The notes under the pieces: generated by a model
Told to the model about the DNA's origin: nothing
What the model saw: only the letters and a program-made list of their open reading frames with translations
Databases searched by the model: none
NCBI RefSeq assembly: GCF_000962805.1
Contig: NZ_JZTW01000007.1
Span: forward strand, 1-64,000
DNA: 64,000 nucleotides
Source: Pseudarthrobacter chlorophenolicus
Lineage (GTDB): Bacteria; Actinomycetota; Actinomycetes; Actinomycetales; Micrococcaceae
Direction: 5' to 3'
In this document: piece by piece, positions 36,677-46,778 of the stretch
Layout of the letters: every line of letters starts with the position of its first letter
How positions within the stretch are numbered: position 1 is the first letter of the stretch
Position numbers and translations under genes: made by a program

Positions 36677-36682
36677 TAGGCT
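36677..36682 (+). promoter_or_regulatory. -10 hexamer of tatD
   Basis: TAGGCT exactly 6 nt before the ATG at 36689. The GGAG between them is too close to the ATG to be a normal Shine-Dalgarno, so a leaderless start is favoured. Confidence 0.5.
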
Positions 36683-36688
36683 GGAGTG

Positions 36689-37594
36689 ATGTGCAGTCCG
36701 CAGACCCCCGATGCCTACCGCGAACCCTCAACGGGTGGTTCCCAGGGTGGCGCAGCATCCCCGAAACGCGAATATCCGCCAGCGCCCGAACCGCTGCCGG
36801 TACCGGTAATGGATAACCACACGCACCTGGATTTTCCTGACGGGAAAGGGCCGGTGGGGATAGCCGAAGCTCTGGACGCCGCTGCCGCCGTGGGTGTCCA
36901 AGGGGCAGTCCAGGTGGGCTGCGATTTGGAATCGTCGCGGTTTACAGTCCAGGCGGTGCAGCAGGATGACCGGTTGCTGGGCGCTGTGGCGTTGCACCCT
37001 AATGATGCTCCCGGCTATGCCGCCCGCGGCGAACTCGAAGACGCCCTGGCTGAGATTGAAGAGTTGGCATCCCACCCGCGGATCCGTGCCATCGGCGAGA
37101 CAGGCCTCGATTTTTTCCGAACGGAAGGCGAGGGACTTGCTCATCAGCGGTACTCCTTCCGGAGGCACATCGACATTGCCAAACGGCTGGACCTGACCCT
37201 CCAGATCCACGACCGGGACGCGCACGCCGACGTGGTCCAGGTTCTGGCGGAAGAGGGTGCTCCGGACCGCGTGGTGTTCCATTGCTTCTCCGGCGACGAG
37301 GAGCTTGCCGCCGTCTGCAACCGCGAGGGCTGGTACATGTCCTTCGCCGGGACACTGACTTTCCGGAACGCCGCCAACCTGCGGTCCGCGCTCGCGGTCG
37401 CAGACCCGGAACTCGTCCTGGTGGAAACAGACGCCCCGTTCCTGACCCCGCATCCCCACCGGGGCCGGCCCAACGCCAGCTATATGGTGCCTTACACCGT
37501 CCGCGCCATGGCCGAATTGACAGGCACGGACCTTGCGGAGCTGTGCACCGGCATCAGCTCAAATACGGTGCGGGCTTACGGATCCTGGGGCTGA
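36689..37594 (+). CDS. TatD family metal-dependent hydrolase
   Basis: A 301-aa TIM-barrel protein of the TatD family (DNase-like, metal-dependent). Metal ligands are visible: His-x-His in MDNHTHLDF (about residue 41-46), Glu in IGETGLDFF (about 137), His in LQIHDRDAH and HCFSGD, and Asp in VETDAPFLTPHPHRG. An extra N-terminal stretch of about 40 residues, Pro-rich, precedes the barrel. The physiological substrate is uncertain. It is followed by rpfB, rsmA and ispE, as in many actinobacteria. Confidence 0.92.
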   Translation: MCSPQTPDAYREPSTGGSQGGAASPKREYPPAPEPLPVPVMDNHTHLDFPDGKGPVGIAEALDAAAAVGVQGAVQVGCDLESSRFTVQAVQQDDRLLGAVALHPNDAPGYAARGELEDALAEIEELASHPRIRAIGETGLDFFRTEGEGLAHQRYSFRRHIDIAKRLDLTLQIHDRDAHADVVQVLAEEGAPDRVVFHCFSGDEELAAVCNREGWYMSFAGTLTFRNAANLRSALAVADPELVLVETDAPFLTPHPHRGRPNASYMVPYTVRAMAELTGTDLAELCTGISSNTVRAYGSWG

Positions 37595-37851
37595 GGAGTG
37601 TCACGTTGAGTGACCTTCAAGGCATACGTGGTATGCAAATTTGTTGGCCCGTTTATAACGCTACGGTTACAGTGGAAAACTATTAGCCGGGGTCGGGGAA
37701 GGCCAACGGGTAATTTCGCTTCCTTTTCAGCATCACATGCCGGGACCTTGTCCCGTCCTGGCCGCTGGCGGGAAGCAGGCGGCGCAAAGGTGCCCGGACT
37801 GCTGTTCGAAAGCGGTGCCGGGCATTTTACTGCGCAAATCCCCGTGCCCGG
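37595..37851 (+). promoter_or_regulatory. Structured leader region of rpfB
   Basis: A gap of 257 bp with several dyads: GCATAC-GTG-GTATGC (37622-37636), CGGGAC/GTCCCG around CTT (37741-37755), and TGCCCGG/CCGGGCA (37791-37797 with 37818-37824) followed at once by TTTTA. The last looks like an intrinsic terminator 27 nt before the rpfB ATG. An AT-richer stretch near 37640-37680 (TATAAC, TACGGT) may hold the promoter. Leader control is possible. I could not confirm a known riboswitch core. Confidence 0.45.
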
Positions 37852-39045
37852 ATGGACCTAAAGTTACGGGCAATCGTGGTCAAGTTCTTCACATCGGATG
37901 GCAAGATCAGCTTTTTCAAGGTTGGTGCCCAGCTGCTGGTGCTTTGCACCCTGGTAGCAGGGCTCGTAGCCTTCGTCGGCAATAACAAAACCATCACGCT
38001 CAACGTTGATGGGAAAGTCTCTTCCGTCCAAACCTTTGGCGGCACCGTAGGCCAGGTCGTCAAGAGTGCCAACATCGAACTGAAGCCCGCAGACAGGGTT
38101 TCCCCGCCCATCGACGCCTCGGTCCACAACGGGACCGTCATCAACGTCAACCAGGCCAAGGAAGTCAAGGTCAGCCTCGACGGAGCTGAAAAGACGGTCA
38201 GTACCACCGCGCAGGACGTCGCGGGCCTGGTCACCGAACTCGGCGTGGCCAGCACGTCATCGCTCTCCGTCCCCAAAGACGCGCAGCTCGCACTCGCCGG
38301 CTCCTTCGTGTCCATCTCCACTCCCAAGTCCGTCAGCATCGTCGCCGACGGCAAGGTGAACACCACCACCACCACGGCGGCCACCGTAGGCGACGTGCTC
38401 GAAAGTGCCGGGCTGACCATTGGCGCCAACGACCGGACCTCCCAGCCTGCCAACGCGCACGTCGTCAACAACATGGTGATCAAGGTGTCCCGGGTTGATA
38501 ACGGCCAGACCGCGAAAACCACCGAGGACGTCCCCTTCGAGACGGTGACCACCGAAAACGCCGAGATGCTCAAGGGTGAGAAGGAAGTTACCCAGGCAGG
38601 TGCCGCGGGCAAGCTGGAGAAGACCTTCAAGCTGGTCCTCGTGGACGGCCGTGAAGCCTCCCGCACCCTCGTCTCTGAAGCCGTAGCCGTCCAGCCTGTC
38701 GCTGAGAAGGTGACGGTCGGAACCAAGGCAAAGCCCGTTGCCCAGGCCGCTGCGGCCCCGGCCGCCGGCAGCAACACCGGCGCTGCTGCGCCGGCCATGA
38801 TGAACGAGGCCATGTGGGACAAGATCGCCCAGTGCGAGTCCACCGGTAACTGGAGCATCAACAGCGGCAACGGCTACTACGGCGGCCTGCAGTTCGACAT
38901 CCAGACCTGGATCGGCGCCGGCGGCGGGGCCTATGCCCCCAACGCAAGCCTGGCCACCAAAGCACAGCAGATCGACATCGCCAACCGCGTTTACGCGCAG
39001 CGCGGCCTGCAGCCGTGGGGCTGCGGCTGGGCAGCCAGCAGCTAG
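37852..39045 (+). CDS. rpfB: Resuscitation-promoting factor, RpfB type
   Basis: A 397-aa cell-surface muralytic enzyme that promotes regrowth of dormant actinobacterial cells. Order: short cytoplasmic segment, helix (about 24-43), three DUF348 repeats (about 47-220), a G5 domain (about 225-300), an Ala/Pro linker, and a C-terminal lysozyme-like Rpf domain (about 320-397) starting MWDKIAQCESTGNWSINSGNGYYGGLQF. The catalytic Glu is in CEST and two cysteines frame the domain. ATG 37852 is used; GTG a few codons on is possible. A 24-bp perfect hairpin ends the transcript. Confidence 0.95.
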   Translation: MDLKLRAIVVKFFTSDGKISFFKVGAQLLVLCTLVAGLVAFVGNNKTITLNVDGKVSSVQTFGGTVGQVVKSANIELKPADRVSPPIDASVHNGTVINVNQAKEVKVSLDGAEKTVSTTAQDVAGLVTELGVASTSSLSVPKDAQLALAGSFVSISTPKSVSIVADGKVNTTTTTAATVGDVLESAGLTIGANDRTSQPANAHVVNNMVIKVSRVDNGQTAKTTEDVPFETVTTENAEMLKGEKEVTQAGAAGKLEKTFKLVLVDGREASRTLVSEAVAVQPVAEKVTVGTKAKPVAQAAAAPAAGSNTGAAAPAMMNEAMWDKIAQCESTGNWSINSGNGYYGGLQFDIQTWIGAGGGAYAPNASLATKAQQIDIANRVYAQRGLQPWGCGWAASS

Positions 39046-39074
39046 CTGATCTGCTGCCAGCCTGTACTGGCATG

Positions 39075-39129
39075 GTTAACGGCTGAAGCCGGGCCCGGTA
39101 TTTTTCCGGGCCCGGCTTCAGCCGTTAAC
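39075..39129. terminator. 24-bp perfect-stem terminator after rpfB
   Basis: Positions 39075-39098 pair without mismatch with 39106-39129; the 7-nt loop is TATTTTT. It is the longest perfect inverted repeat I found in the window, starting 29 nt after rpfB. The rsmA -10 lies 38 nt beyond. Confidence 0.9.
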
Positions 39130-39166
39130 ACGGCCGGCCCGGCGGAAACGGTCCGGCCACGCGGGA

Positions 39167-39172
39167 TAGGAT
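39167..39172 (+). promoter_or_regulatory. -10 hexamer of rsmA
   Basis: TAGGAT exactly 6 nt before the GTG at 39179, with no Shine-Dalgarno. This gives rsmA-ispE a promoter of its own after the rpfB terminator. Confidence 0.55.
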
Positions 39173-39178
39173 ACCTAG

Positions 39179-40051
39179 GTGACTGAACCCAACCCCGCCG
39201 CGCCCGCTCCGCTGTTCGGTGCTTCCGACATTCGCCGGCTGGCAGGGGAGATCGGCGTCAGGCCCACCAAGACCCTGGGCCAGAACTTCGTCATCGACGG
39301 CAACACCATCCGCAGGATCGTGGCGGCAGCAGGAATCGGGGCCGAGGAGACGGTCCTGGAGGTCGGCCCAGGCCTCGGCTCACTCACGCTGGGCCTGCTG
39401 GACGCCGCCGCGGCCGTTGTGGCTGTGGAGATCGATCCCGTCCTCGCCGCCAAGCTTCCGGCCACTGTGGCTGAATGGCGGCCGGCCGCCGTCGGGAATT
39501 TCCACCTCGTCGAGGCTGACGCCATGAAAGTCACGGACCTGCCCGTGGCACCCACGGCGCTGGTGGCCAACCTGCCCTACAACGTTGCGGTGCCCGTGGT
39601 CCTGCACCTCCTGGAGCATTTCCCCAGCCTGCAGCACGGCCTGGTCATGGTCCAGGACGAGGTAGCCGACCGGCTGGCCGCCGGCCCGGGCTCGAAGACC
39701 TATGGCGTTCCGTCCGTCAAGTCAGCCTGGTACGGCCAGATGCGCAAAGCCGGCGTGATCGGCATGAACGTGTTCTGGCCCGCGCCCAAGATCCACAGCG
39801 GACTGGTCGCCTTCACCCGTCGCGAGCCGCCTGCCACCACCGCCACCCGCCAGCAGGTCTTTGCCGTGATCGATGCGGCCTTCGCCCAGCGGCGCAAGAC
39901 CCTGCGTGCTGCGCTCAGCGGCTGGGCCGGGGGAGGGGCGGAAGCCGAACGCTGCCTGCTGGCGGCCGGCGTCGACCCCACCGCGCGCGGTGAGGTCATC
40001 GACATCGCCGCGTTCGCCAGGATCGCCGAAGCCAAGGAAGCGGGCGCGTGA
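39179..40051 (+). CDS. rsmA: 16S rRNA dimethyladenosine transferase (RsmA/KsgA)
   Basis: Dimethylates A1518 and A1519 of 16S rRNA during late 30S assembly. The 290-aa protein has [15 protein letters not shown] (about 36-50), the SAM-binding [10 protein letters not shown] (about 61-70), [11 protein letters not shown] with the NLPY catalytic motif (about 138-148), and the C-terminal helical domain with RRKTLRAAL. The GTG is supported by TAGGAT 6 nt upstream. Its stop overlaps the ispE GTG by 4 bp (GTGA), so the genes are coupled. Confidence 0.97.
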   Translation: MTEPNPAAPAPLFGASDIRRLAGEIGVRPTKTLGQNFVIDGNTIRRIVAAAGIGAEETVLEVGPGLGSLTLGLLDAAAAVVAVEIDPVLAAKLPATVAEWRPAAVGNFHLVEADAMKVTDLPVAPTALVANLPYNVAVPVVLHLLEHFPSLQHGLVMVQDEVADRLAAGPGSKTYGVPSVKSAWYGQMRKAGVIGMNVFWPAPKIHSGLVAFTRREPPATTATRQQVFAVIDAAFAQRRKTLRAALSGWAGGGAEAERCLLAAGVDPTARGEVIDIAAFARIAEAKEAGA

Positions 40052-41010
40052 ATACGCCCCCCGTCCGGTTCGCAGCGCGGACGGTCCGGGTCAAGGCTCC
40101 CGGGAAGATCAACGTCTCGCTGGACGTCGGCCCGCTTCGGCCCGATGGCTACCATTCCGTAGCCAGCGTCTACCTGGCCGTCTCCCTCTATGAGGAAGTC
40201 GCCGCCACCAGCACGGAAACACCCGGCATCACGGTGAGCCTGAGCCCGGGCAGCACCCTTGACCTTGACGGTGTCGAGATCCCCCTCGACGCCAGCAACC
40301 TGGCCTACCGGGCCGCCGCGATCATGGCTGACGTTTCCGAACACGCCACCGGGGTCCACCTGGAAATCACCAAGAGGGTGCCCGTGGCCGGCGGGATGGG
40401 CGGGGGATCGGCGGACGCCGCCGCGACCCTCCTGGCCTGTGACGCCCTGTGGAACAGCGGCCTCTCCCGGGAGGAACTCGCGCACCTTGCTGCCGAACTC
40501 GGAGCCGACGTTCCGTTCTCCCTGCTCGGCGGTACGGCGGTAGGGCTCGGGGTTGGGGACCAACTGTCACCGGCACTCGCCAAGGCAAAGACCCACTGGG
40601 TCCTGGTTACCGCCGATTTCGGCCTGTCCACCCCGGAAGTCTTCCGGACCCTGGACAGGCTCCGGGAAGCGGAGGGCGTGGACGCGGACGAGCCCACCGG
40701 CGTCGATCCGCACATCCTGGCCGCACTCCGCGGTGGCGACGCAGACGCCCTCAGCCGCATCCTGGTCAACGACCTCCAGCGGGCCTCCATTGAACTGGCC
40801 CCCTCACTGCGCGATACGCTGGGCATCGGCGAATCGCATGGCGCCATCGCCGGCATCGTGTCCGGCTCCGGGCCCACCGTGGCGCTGCTCGCGGATGACT
40901 CCGTGGCAGCGGAAGCACTGGCGGAAGACCTGCAGCACCAAGGCCTTTCCGCACTCGCCGTCCACGGTCCCGTCCCGGGCGCCCGCATCATCTCCGACAC
41001 CCTTCTCTAG
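40048..41010 (+). CDS. ispE: 4-diphosphocytidyl-2-C-methyl-D-erythritol kinase
   Basis: GHMP kinase of the MEP pathway; phosphorylates CDP-ME with ATP towards isoprenoids, including undecaprenyl phosphate and quinones. The 320-aa protein shows [20 protein letters not shown] at the N-terminus (substrate site), the ATP loop [18 protein letters not shown] (about 112-129) and the C-terminal GSGPTVALL. It starts with GTG overlapping the rsmA stop. The conserved neighbour order rpf-rsmA-ispE-ABC-F supports the call. Confidence 0.97.
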   Translation: MNTPPVRFAARTVRVKAPGKINVSLDVGPLRPDGYHSVASVYLAVSLYEEVAATSTETPGITVSLSPGSTLDLDGVEIPLDASNLAYRAAAIMADVSEHATGVHLEITKRVPVAGGMGGGSADAAATLLACDALWNSGLSREELAHLAAELGADVPFSLLGGTAVGLGVGDQLSPALAKAKTHWVLVTADFGLSTPEVFRTLDRLREAEGVDADEPTGVDPHILAALRGGDADALSRILVNDLQRASIELAPSLRDTLGIGESHGAIAGIVSGSGPTVALLADDSVAAEALAEDLQHQGLSALAVHGPVPGARIISDTLL

Positions 41011-41049
41011 CAGCGCAATGCCCATCCGGGCAGCAGAAAGCAGTTCTTT

Positions 41050-42876
<1,827 letters not shown>

Positions 42877-42920
42877 CTCTCCTTGGGTGCCGGAACCGGC
42901 CCTTCGACGTCGCTTAGACA

Positions 42921-42974
42921 CTGCACATAGGGACCGCCTCGGTCGCTGAGCGACCTCAACGCTCCGATGTGCAG
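42921..42974. repeat. Nested inverted repeats between ABC-F and TetR genes
   Basis: An outer pair CTGCACAT/ATGTGCAG (42921-42928 with 42967-42974) encloses an inner hairpin GGTCGC-TGA-GCGACC (42941-42955). It lies in the 241-bp gap between convergent genes and could be a two-way terminator or a short repeat element. The rest of the gap holds no credible gene. Confidence 0.5.
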
Positions 42975-43117
42975 CGATGCGCGACTTTCCGAAGGCCCGC
43001 CTCCGGCGGTGGCGACGGCGGCACACGGGAGCGGTGCGGCTGTCCGGCAGCGTGCGTCAAAGCGACGAAGGAGCAGCACGCAGAGGACAGGTGCCCCGCT
43101 CACGAAGGTGACCACGG

Positions 43118-43744
43118 CTAGGGTTCGGACTGCAGCTCAGGTTCCTTCTTGAGCCCGGTGAGGCCGTTCCAGGCGAGGTTGACCAGGTGCGCGGCGACCG
43201 TGTTCTTGTCCGGCTGGCGGCTGTCCTGCCACCATTGGCCGGTCATGGCCACCATGCCCACCAGCATCTGGGCGTACATGGCGCCGTCCTGGCCGCTGAA
43301 GCCGCGCCGGGAGAACTCGTCGGACAGGATGTGCTCCACCCTGGCGGTGACGTGGGACAGGAGGGTGGAAAAAGCGCCTTCGGGCTGGGACGGGGGAGCA
43401 TCGCGCATGAGGATCCGGAAGCCCTCAGTGCGGTCCTCAATGTACGTGAGCAGGGCGAGGGCGGCGCGTTCAACCAGGACGCGCGGCTTGGCTTCGTCGG
43501 CCAGCGCAGTGTTGATGGCGTCCAGGAGGATGTGGAACTCGAAGTCCACCACCTGGGTGTAGAGGCCTTCCTTGGAGCCGAAGTGCTCGTAGATCACTGG
43601 TTTCGAGACGCCCGCGCAGGCGGCGATTTCTTCGATGGTGGTGCCGTCCAGTCCGCGGACTGCGAAGAGGCCGCGCCCCACGTCGATCAGCTGGTTCCGC
43701 CGCTGAAGGCTGGTCATCCGTGTCCGCGGGGGGTTGTTGCTCAC
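43118..43744 (-). CDS. TetR family transcriptional regulator
   Basis: A 208-aa one-component regulator. The N-terminal helix-turn-helix is typical: RNQLIDVGRGLFAVRGLDGTTIEEIAACAGVSKPVIYEHFGSK (about 15-57). The C-terminal ligand domain has no recognisable specificity. The GTG at 43744 follows GATGGAAAT, also readable as a -10-like CATGAT 6 nt upstream; an ATG 27 nt further in is an alternative. It is divergent from tRNA-Gln and glmU and converges on the ABC-F gene, which could be its target, but that is inference. Confidence 0.9.
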   Translation of the reverse strand: MSNNPPRTRMTSLQRRNQLIDVGRGLFAVRGLDGTTIEEIAACAGVSKPVIYEHFGSKEGLYTQVVDFEFHILLDAINTALADEAKPRVLVERAALALLTYIEDRTEGFRILMRDAPPSQPEGAFSTLLSHVTARVEHILSDEFSRRGFSGQDGAMYAQMLVGMVAMTGQWWQDSRQPDKNTVAAHLVNLAWNGLTGLKKEPELQSEP

Positions 43745-43847
43745 ATTTCCATCATGCCCTACCCCGGCAGGCCTGTTTTCCCGCTTCCGGGAGGCGCCCC
43801 GCTCGCGGCCGGCCGGGGCTGTGTCGCGCGCTGCCCCGAACCCGTGG

Positions 43848-43853
43848 CAAAAT
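43848..43853 (+). promoter_or_regulatory. Possible -10 of the tRNA-Gln gene
   Basis: CAAAAT (4 of 6 matches to TATAAT) about 36 nt before the mature tRNA 5' end. No clear -35 is seen in the GC-rich upstream stretch. It is the only AT-rich hexamer in the gap. Confidence 0.35.
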
Positions 43854-43889
43854 AGGGACTTGTGCCCGGGCCTTGTGCCGGAGGCATGG

Positions 43890-43961
43890 TCCGCTCTGGT
43901 GTAACGGCAGCACCCCGGCCTTTGGAGCCGTGGAGTATAGGTTCGAATCCTATGGGCGGAA
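43890..43961 (+). tRNA. tRNA-Gln (anticodon UUG)
   Basis: 72 nt. Acceptor arms TCCGCTC and GGGCGGA pair over 7 bp with one G-T. The D stem is GTGT/GCAC, the anticodon stem CCGGC/GCCGT with loop CTTTGGA (anticodon TTG at 43922-43924), and the T arm ATAGG-TTCGAAT-CCTAT. The outermost anticodon-stem pair is C-U, a mismatch. CCA is not encoded. A tRNA-Gln directly before glmU is conserved in actinobacteria. Confidence 0.9.
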
Positions 43962-44063
43962 CTGCTGTGCGGGGAGTTCAGCAGGTAACTCCCGGTGCCG
44001 GGCCGGCGGAGGTTGGCCGGACACCATGAAGCGCCAGCGCAACAAAGCGAGGAGAATCCGTAC

Positions 44064-45542
44064 GTGATCCCTGAAAACACCGGTCCGGCCGCAGTCATCG
44101 TATTGGCAGCAGGTGCCGGTACCCGGATGAAGTCACGTACCCCCAAGATCCTCCACGAAATCGGCGGACGCTCCATGGTGGGCCACGCGCTCCTCGCCGC
44201 CCGCAGCATTGAACCCCGGCAGCTCGCCATCGTGGTCCGCCACGAACGCGACCTTGTGGCCGGACACGTGGCGGAACTCGACCCGTCCGCGGCCATCGTG
44301 GACCAGGACGAGGTGCCCGGCACCGGCCGTGCCGTGGAGGTGGCGCTGCAGGCGCTGAATGCCAAGGAAGAGCTCACCGGCACCGTGGTGGTCACCTACG
44401 GGGACGTCCCGCTGCTCACCGGTGAACTGCTGGCCGAACTCGTGGCCACGCACGAACGGGAAGCCAACGCGGTCACCGTGCTCACCGCAGTCCTGGACGA
44501 CGCCACGGGCTACGGCCGCATCCTCCGCGGAGCGGACGGCACCGTGACCGGCATCCGCGAACACAAGGACTCCACTGACGCCGAGCGCCTGATCCGCGAG
44601 GTCAACTCCGGGATCTACGCCTTCGACGCCGCCGTGCTGCGCGAAGCACTCGGCAAGGTCACCACCGACAACGCCCAGGGCGAGAAATACCTCACCGACG
44701 TGCTGGGGCTGGCGCGCGAGGCAGGCGGCCGCGTTGCCGCCGTCGTCACCGCTGACCGGTGGCAGGTGGAGGGCGCCAACGACCGCGTCCAGCTCGCCGC
44801 CCTGGGCGCTGAACTGAACCGGCGCACCGTGGAAGCCTGGATGCGCGCCGGCGTGACGGTGGTGGACCCGTCCACCACCTGGATCGATTCCTCCGTCACC
44901 CTGGACGAGGACGTCCGCCTGCTGCCCAACACGCAACTGCACGGCTCCACCTCGGTGGCCCGGGACGCCGTCGTCGGGCCCGACACCACCCTTACGGACG
45001 TCGAGGTGGGTGAGGGTGCAACGGTGGTCCGCACCCATGGCTCCGGCTCCGTGATCGGCCCGCGCGCCGCCGTCGGACCCTTCACGTACCTGCGCCCGGG
45101 CACCGTCCTGGGCGAAAAGGGCAAAATTGGCGCCTTCTACGAAACCAAGAACGTCACCATCGGACGCGGCTCCAAGCTGTCCCACCTGGGCTACGCCGGC
45201 GACGCTGAAATCGGCGAAGACACCAACATCGGCTGCGGTAACATCACCGCCAATTACGACGGCGAGAAGAAACACCGCACCGTCATTGGCTCAGGCGTCA
45301 GGACAGGTTCCAATACGGTCTTCGTTGCACCGGTCACCGTGGGGGACGGCGCCTACAGCGGCGCGGGCGCGGTGATCCGCAAGGACGTCCCGGCAGGTGC
45401 GCTCGCACTGAGCATCGCCGCCCAGCGCAACACCGAAGGGTGGGTCCCGGCCAACCGTCCCGGCAGCCGGTCCGCCGAACTGGCCCAGGCGGCCATCAAC
45501 AACTCCTCAAGTACCCCGGCATCTACAGAAGAGGGCAAGTAA
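44064..45542 (+). CDS. glmU: Bifunctional UDP-GlcNAc pyrophosphorylase / GlcN-1-P acetyltransferase
   Basis: Makes UDP-GlcNAc from GlcN-1-P in two steps, the entry to peptidoglycan. The 492-aa protein has the uridyltransferase motif LAAGAGTRMKS at 14-24, a linker, and a C-terminal left-handed beta-helix acetyltransferase (about 255-455) with GPFTYLRPG and NIGCGNITANYDG. The C-terminal tail of about 35 residues is Ser/Ala-rich. The GTG at 44064 has GAGGAG 9 nt upstream. prs follows after 2 bp, so the two genes are co-transcribed. Confidence 0.97.
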   Translation: MIPENTGPAAVIVLAAGAGTRMKSRTPKILHEIGGRSMVGHALLAARSIEPRQLAIVVRHERDLVAGHVAELDPSAAIVDQDEVPGTGRAVEVALQALNAKEELTGTVVVTYGDVPLLTGELLAELVATHEREANAVTVLTAVLDDATGYGRILRGADGTVTGIREHKDSTDAERLIREVNSGIYAFDAAVLREALGKVTTDNAQGEKYLTDVLGLAREAGGRVAAVVTADRWQVEGANDRVQLAALGAELNRRTVEAWMRAGVTVVDPSTTWIDSSVTLDEDVRLLPNTQLHGSTSVARDAVVGPDTTLTDVEVGEGATVVRTHGSGSVIGPRAAVGPFTYLRPGTVLGEKGKIGAFYETKNVTIGRGSKLSHLGYAGDAEIGEDTNIGCGNITANYDGEKKHRTVIGSGVRTGSNTVFVAPVTVGDGAYSGAGAVIRKDVPAGALALSIAAQRNTEGWVPANRPGSRSAELAQAAINNSSSTPASTEEGK

Positions 45543-45544
45543 CA

Positions 45545-46525
45545 ATGAGCGAAATTACGGCGCACGGCGAGAAGAAGCTGGTGCTCGCCACCGGGCGGGC
45601 ACATCCGGAGCTGGCCCGGGAAATCGCCAAGGAGCTCGGCACCGACCTCCTCCCGGTGGACGCGTACGACTTCGCCAACGGCGAGATCTACGTCCGCGCC
45701 GGTGAAAGCGTCCGCGGCACGGATGCGTTCGTGATCCAGGCCCACCCCGCCCCGCTGAACAACCACCTCATGGAACAGCTGATCATGATCGATTCGCTGA
45801 AGCGTGCCTCCGCCAAGCGGATCACCGTGGTGTCGCCGTTCTACCCGTATGCCCGCCAGGACAAGAAGGGCCGCGGCCGCGAACCCATCTCGGCCCGCCT
45901 GGTGGCCGATCTTTACAAGACCGCCGGTGCGGACCGCATCATGAGCGTGGACCTTCACACCTCCCAGATCCAGGGTTTCTTTGACGGCCCCGTTGACCAC
46001 CTGATGGCCATCCCGCTGCTGGCCGATTACATCCGCACCCGCGTTGACGCCGAGAACATCACGGTTGTGTCCCCGGACACCGGCCGGGTCCGTGTCGCGG
46101 AGCAGTGGGCCGAACGCCTGGGCGGAGCCCCGCTGGCCTTCGTCCACAAGAGCCGCGACCTGACCGTCCCCAACCAGGCCGTCTCCAAGACCGTGGTGGG
46201 CCAGATCGAGGGACGCACCTGCGTCCTGATCGACGACATGATCGATACCGGCGGAACCATCTCCGGCGCTGTCCAGGTGCTGAAGAACGCCGGCGCGAAG
46301 GATGTCATCATCGCCGCCACGCACGCCGTCTTCTCCGAGCCTGCTGCACAGCGCCTGTCCGAGTCCGGCGCGCGTGAAGTGGTGGTCACCAACACCCTGC
46401 CGCTGAACTCGTCGCAGCGGTTTCCGCAGCTGACGGTGCTGTCCATCGCGCCGCTCATTGCCCGCGCCGTCCGTGAAGTGTTCGACGACGGTTCGGTCAC
46501 CAGCCTGTTCGACGGCAACGCGTAG
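45545..46525 (+). CDS. prs: Ribose-phosphate diphosphokinase (PRPP synthetase)
   Basis: Makes PRPP from ribose-5-phosphate and ATP for nucleotides, His, Trp and NAD. The 326-aa class I enzyme has the ATP loop and YPYARQDKKGRGREPISA (about 98-115), DLHTSQIQGFF (about 138) and the PRPP-binding LIDDMIDTGGTI (about 228-239). The ATG at 45545 is 2 bp after glmU; AGAGGGCAAGTAACA gives the ribosome-binding site inside the end of glmU. It shares a transcript with glmU and ends at a strong terminator. Confidence 0.97.
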   Translation: MSEITAHGEKKLVLATGRAHPELAREIAKELGTDLLPVDAYDFANGEIYVRAGESVRGTDAFVIQAHPAPLNNHLMEQLIMIDSLKRASAKRITVVSPFYPYARQDKKGRGREPISARLVADLYKTAGADRIMSVDLHTSQIQGFFDGPVDHLMAIPLLADYIRTRVDAENITVVSPDTGRVRVAEQWAERLGGAPLAFVHKSRDLTVPNQAVSKTVVGQIEGRTCVLIDDMIDTGGTISGAVQVLKNAGAKDVIIAATHAVFSEPAAQRLSESGAREVVVTNTLPLNSSQRFPQLTVLSIAPLIARAVREVFDDGSVTSLFDGNA

Positions 46526-46540
46526 CACCCGCTTGTACCT

Positions 46541-46582
46541 GCCGGTGCCGGTACCGTTTTCAGTAAACGGTGCCGGCACTGG
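46541..46582 (+). terminator. glmU-prs terminator
   Basis: A 15-bp stem with one T-G wobble (46545-46559 with 46565-46579), extended by a few weaker pairs outward, with a 5-nt TCAGT loop, 20 nt after the prs stop. T residues occur within the arm (GTTT). Confidence 0.85.
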
Positions 46583-46778
46583 TAGGCTTTACCCCGAAAC
46601 CTTGGCGAGGGAGAGCGGCCGCTTCGACGGCTTGCAGATCTCCGTGATCGACTGGGTCTGACCTGTCCTTCAGATGAAGAACAGCCTTCTTGGATTGGGC
46701 CGCCCCGGCCGCCCGGCGTTGAAGGTCATCCCAGACCTCCGCCCTCGCTGAACACCGTTTAGCCTTCAAGGAGATTCC
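46583..46778 (+). promoter_or_regulatory. Promoter and long leader of rplY
   Basis: TAGGCT (46583-46588) abuts the prs terminator and is the likely -10, giving a leader of about 180 nt. In the leader GCGAGGG (46605-46611) can pair with CCCTCGC (46742-46748), closing a large structure with inner local hairpins such as CTTC-AGAT-GAAG. AAGGAG lies 7 nt before the ATG. A regulatory leader is possible. Confidence 0.4.

Noticed and set aside
37640..37760. Firm call of a ydaO (c-di-AMP) riboswitch before rpfB
   Set aside because: Partial resemblance only; the conserved 3' segment is not visible. Kept as a finding to test, not as a feature.
43890..43961. Reading the tRNA as tRNA-Pro (TGG) by shifting the anticodon loop
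   Set aside because: The shifted stem would contain a C-C clash next to the loop; the Gln (TTG) fold pairs better and fits the conserved position before glmU.
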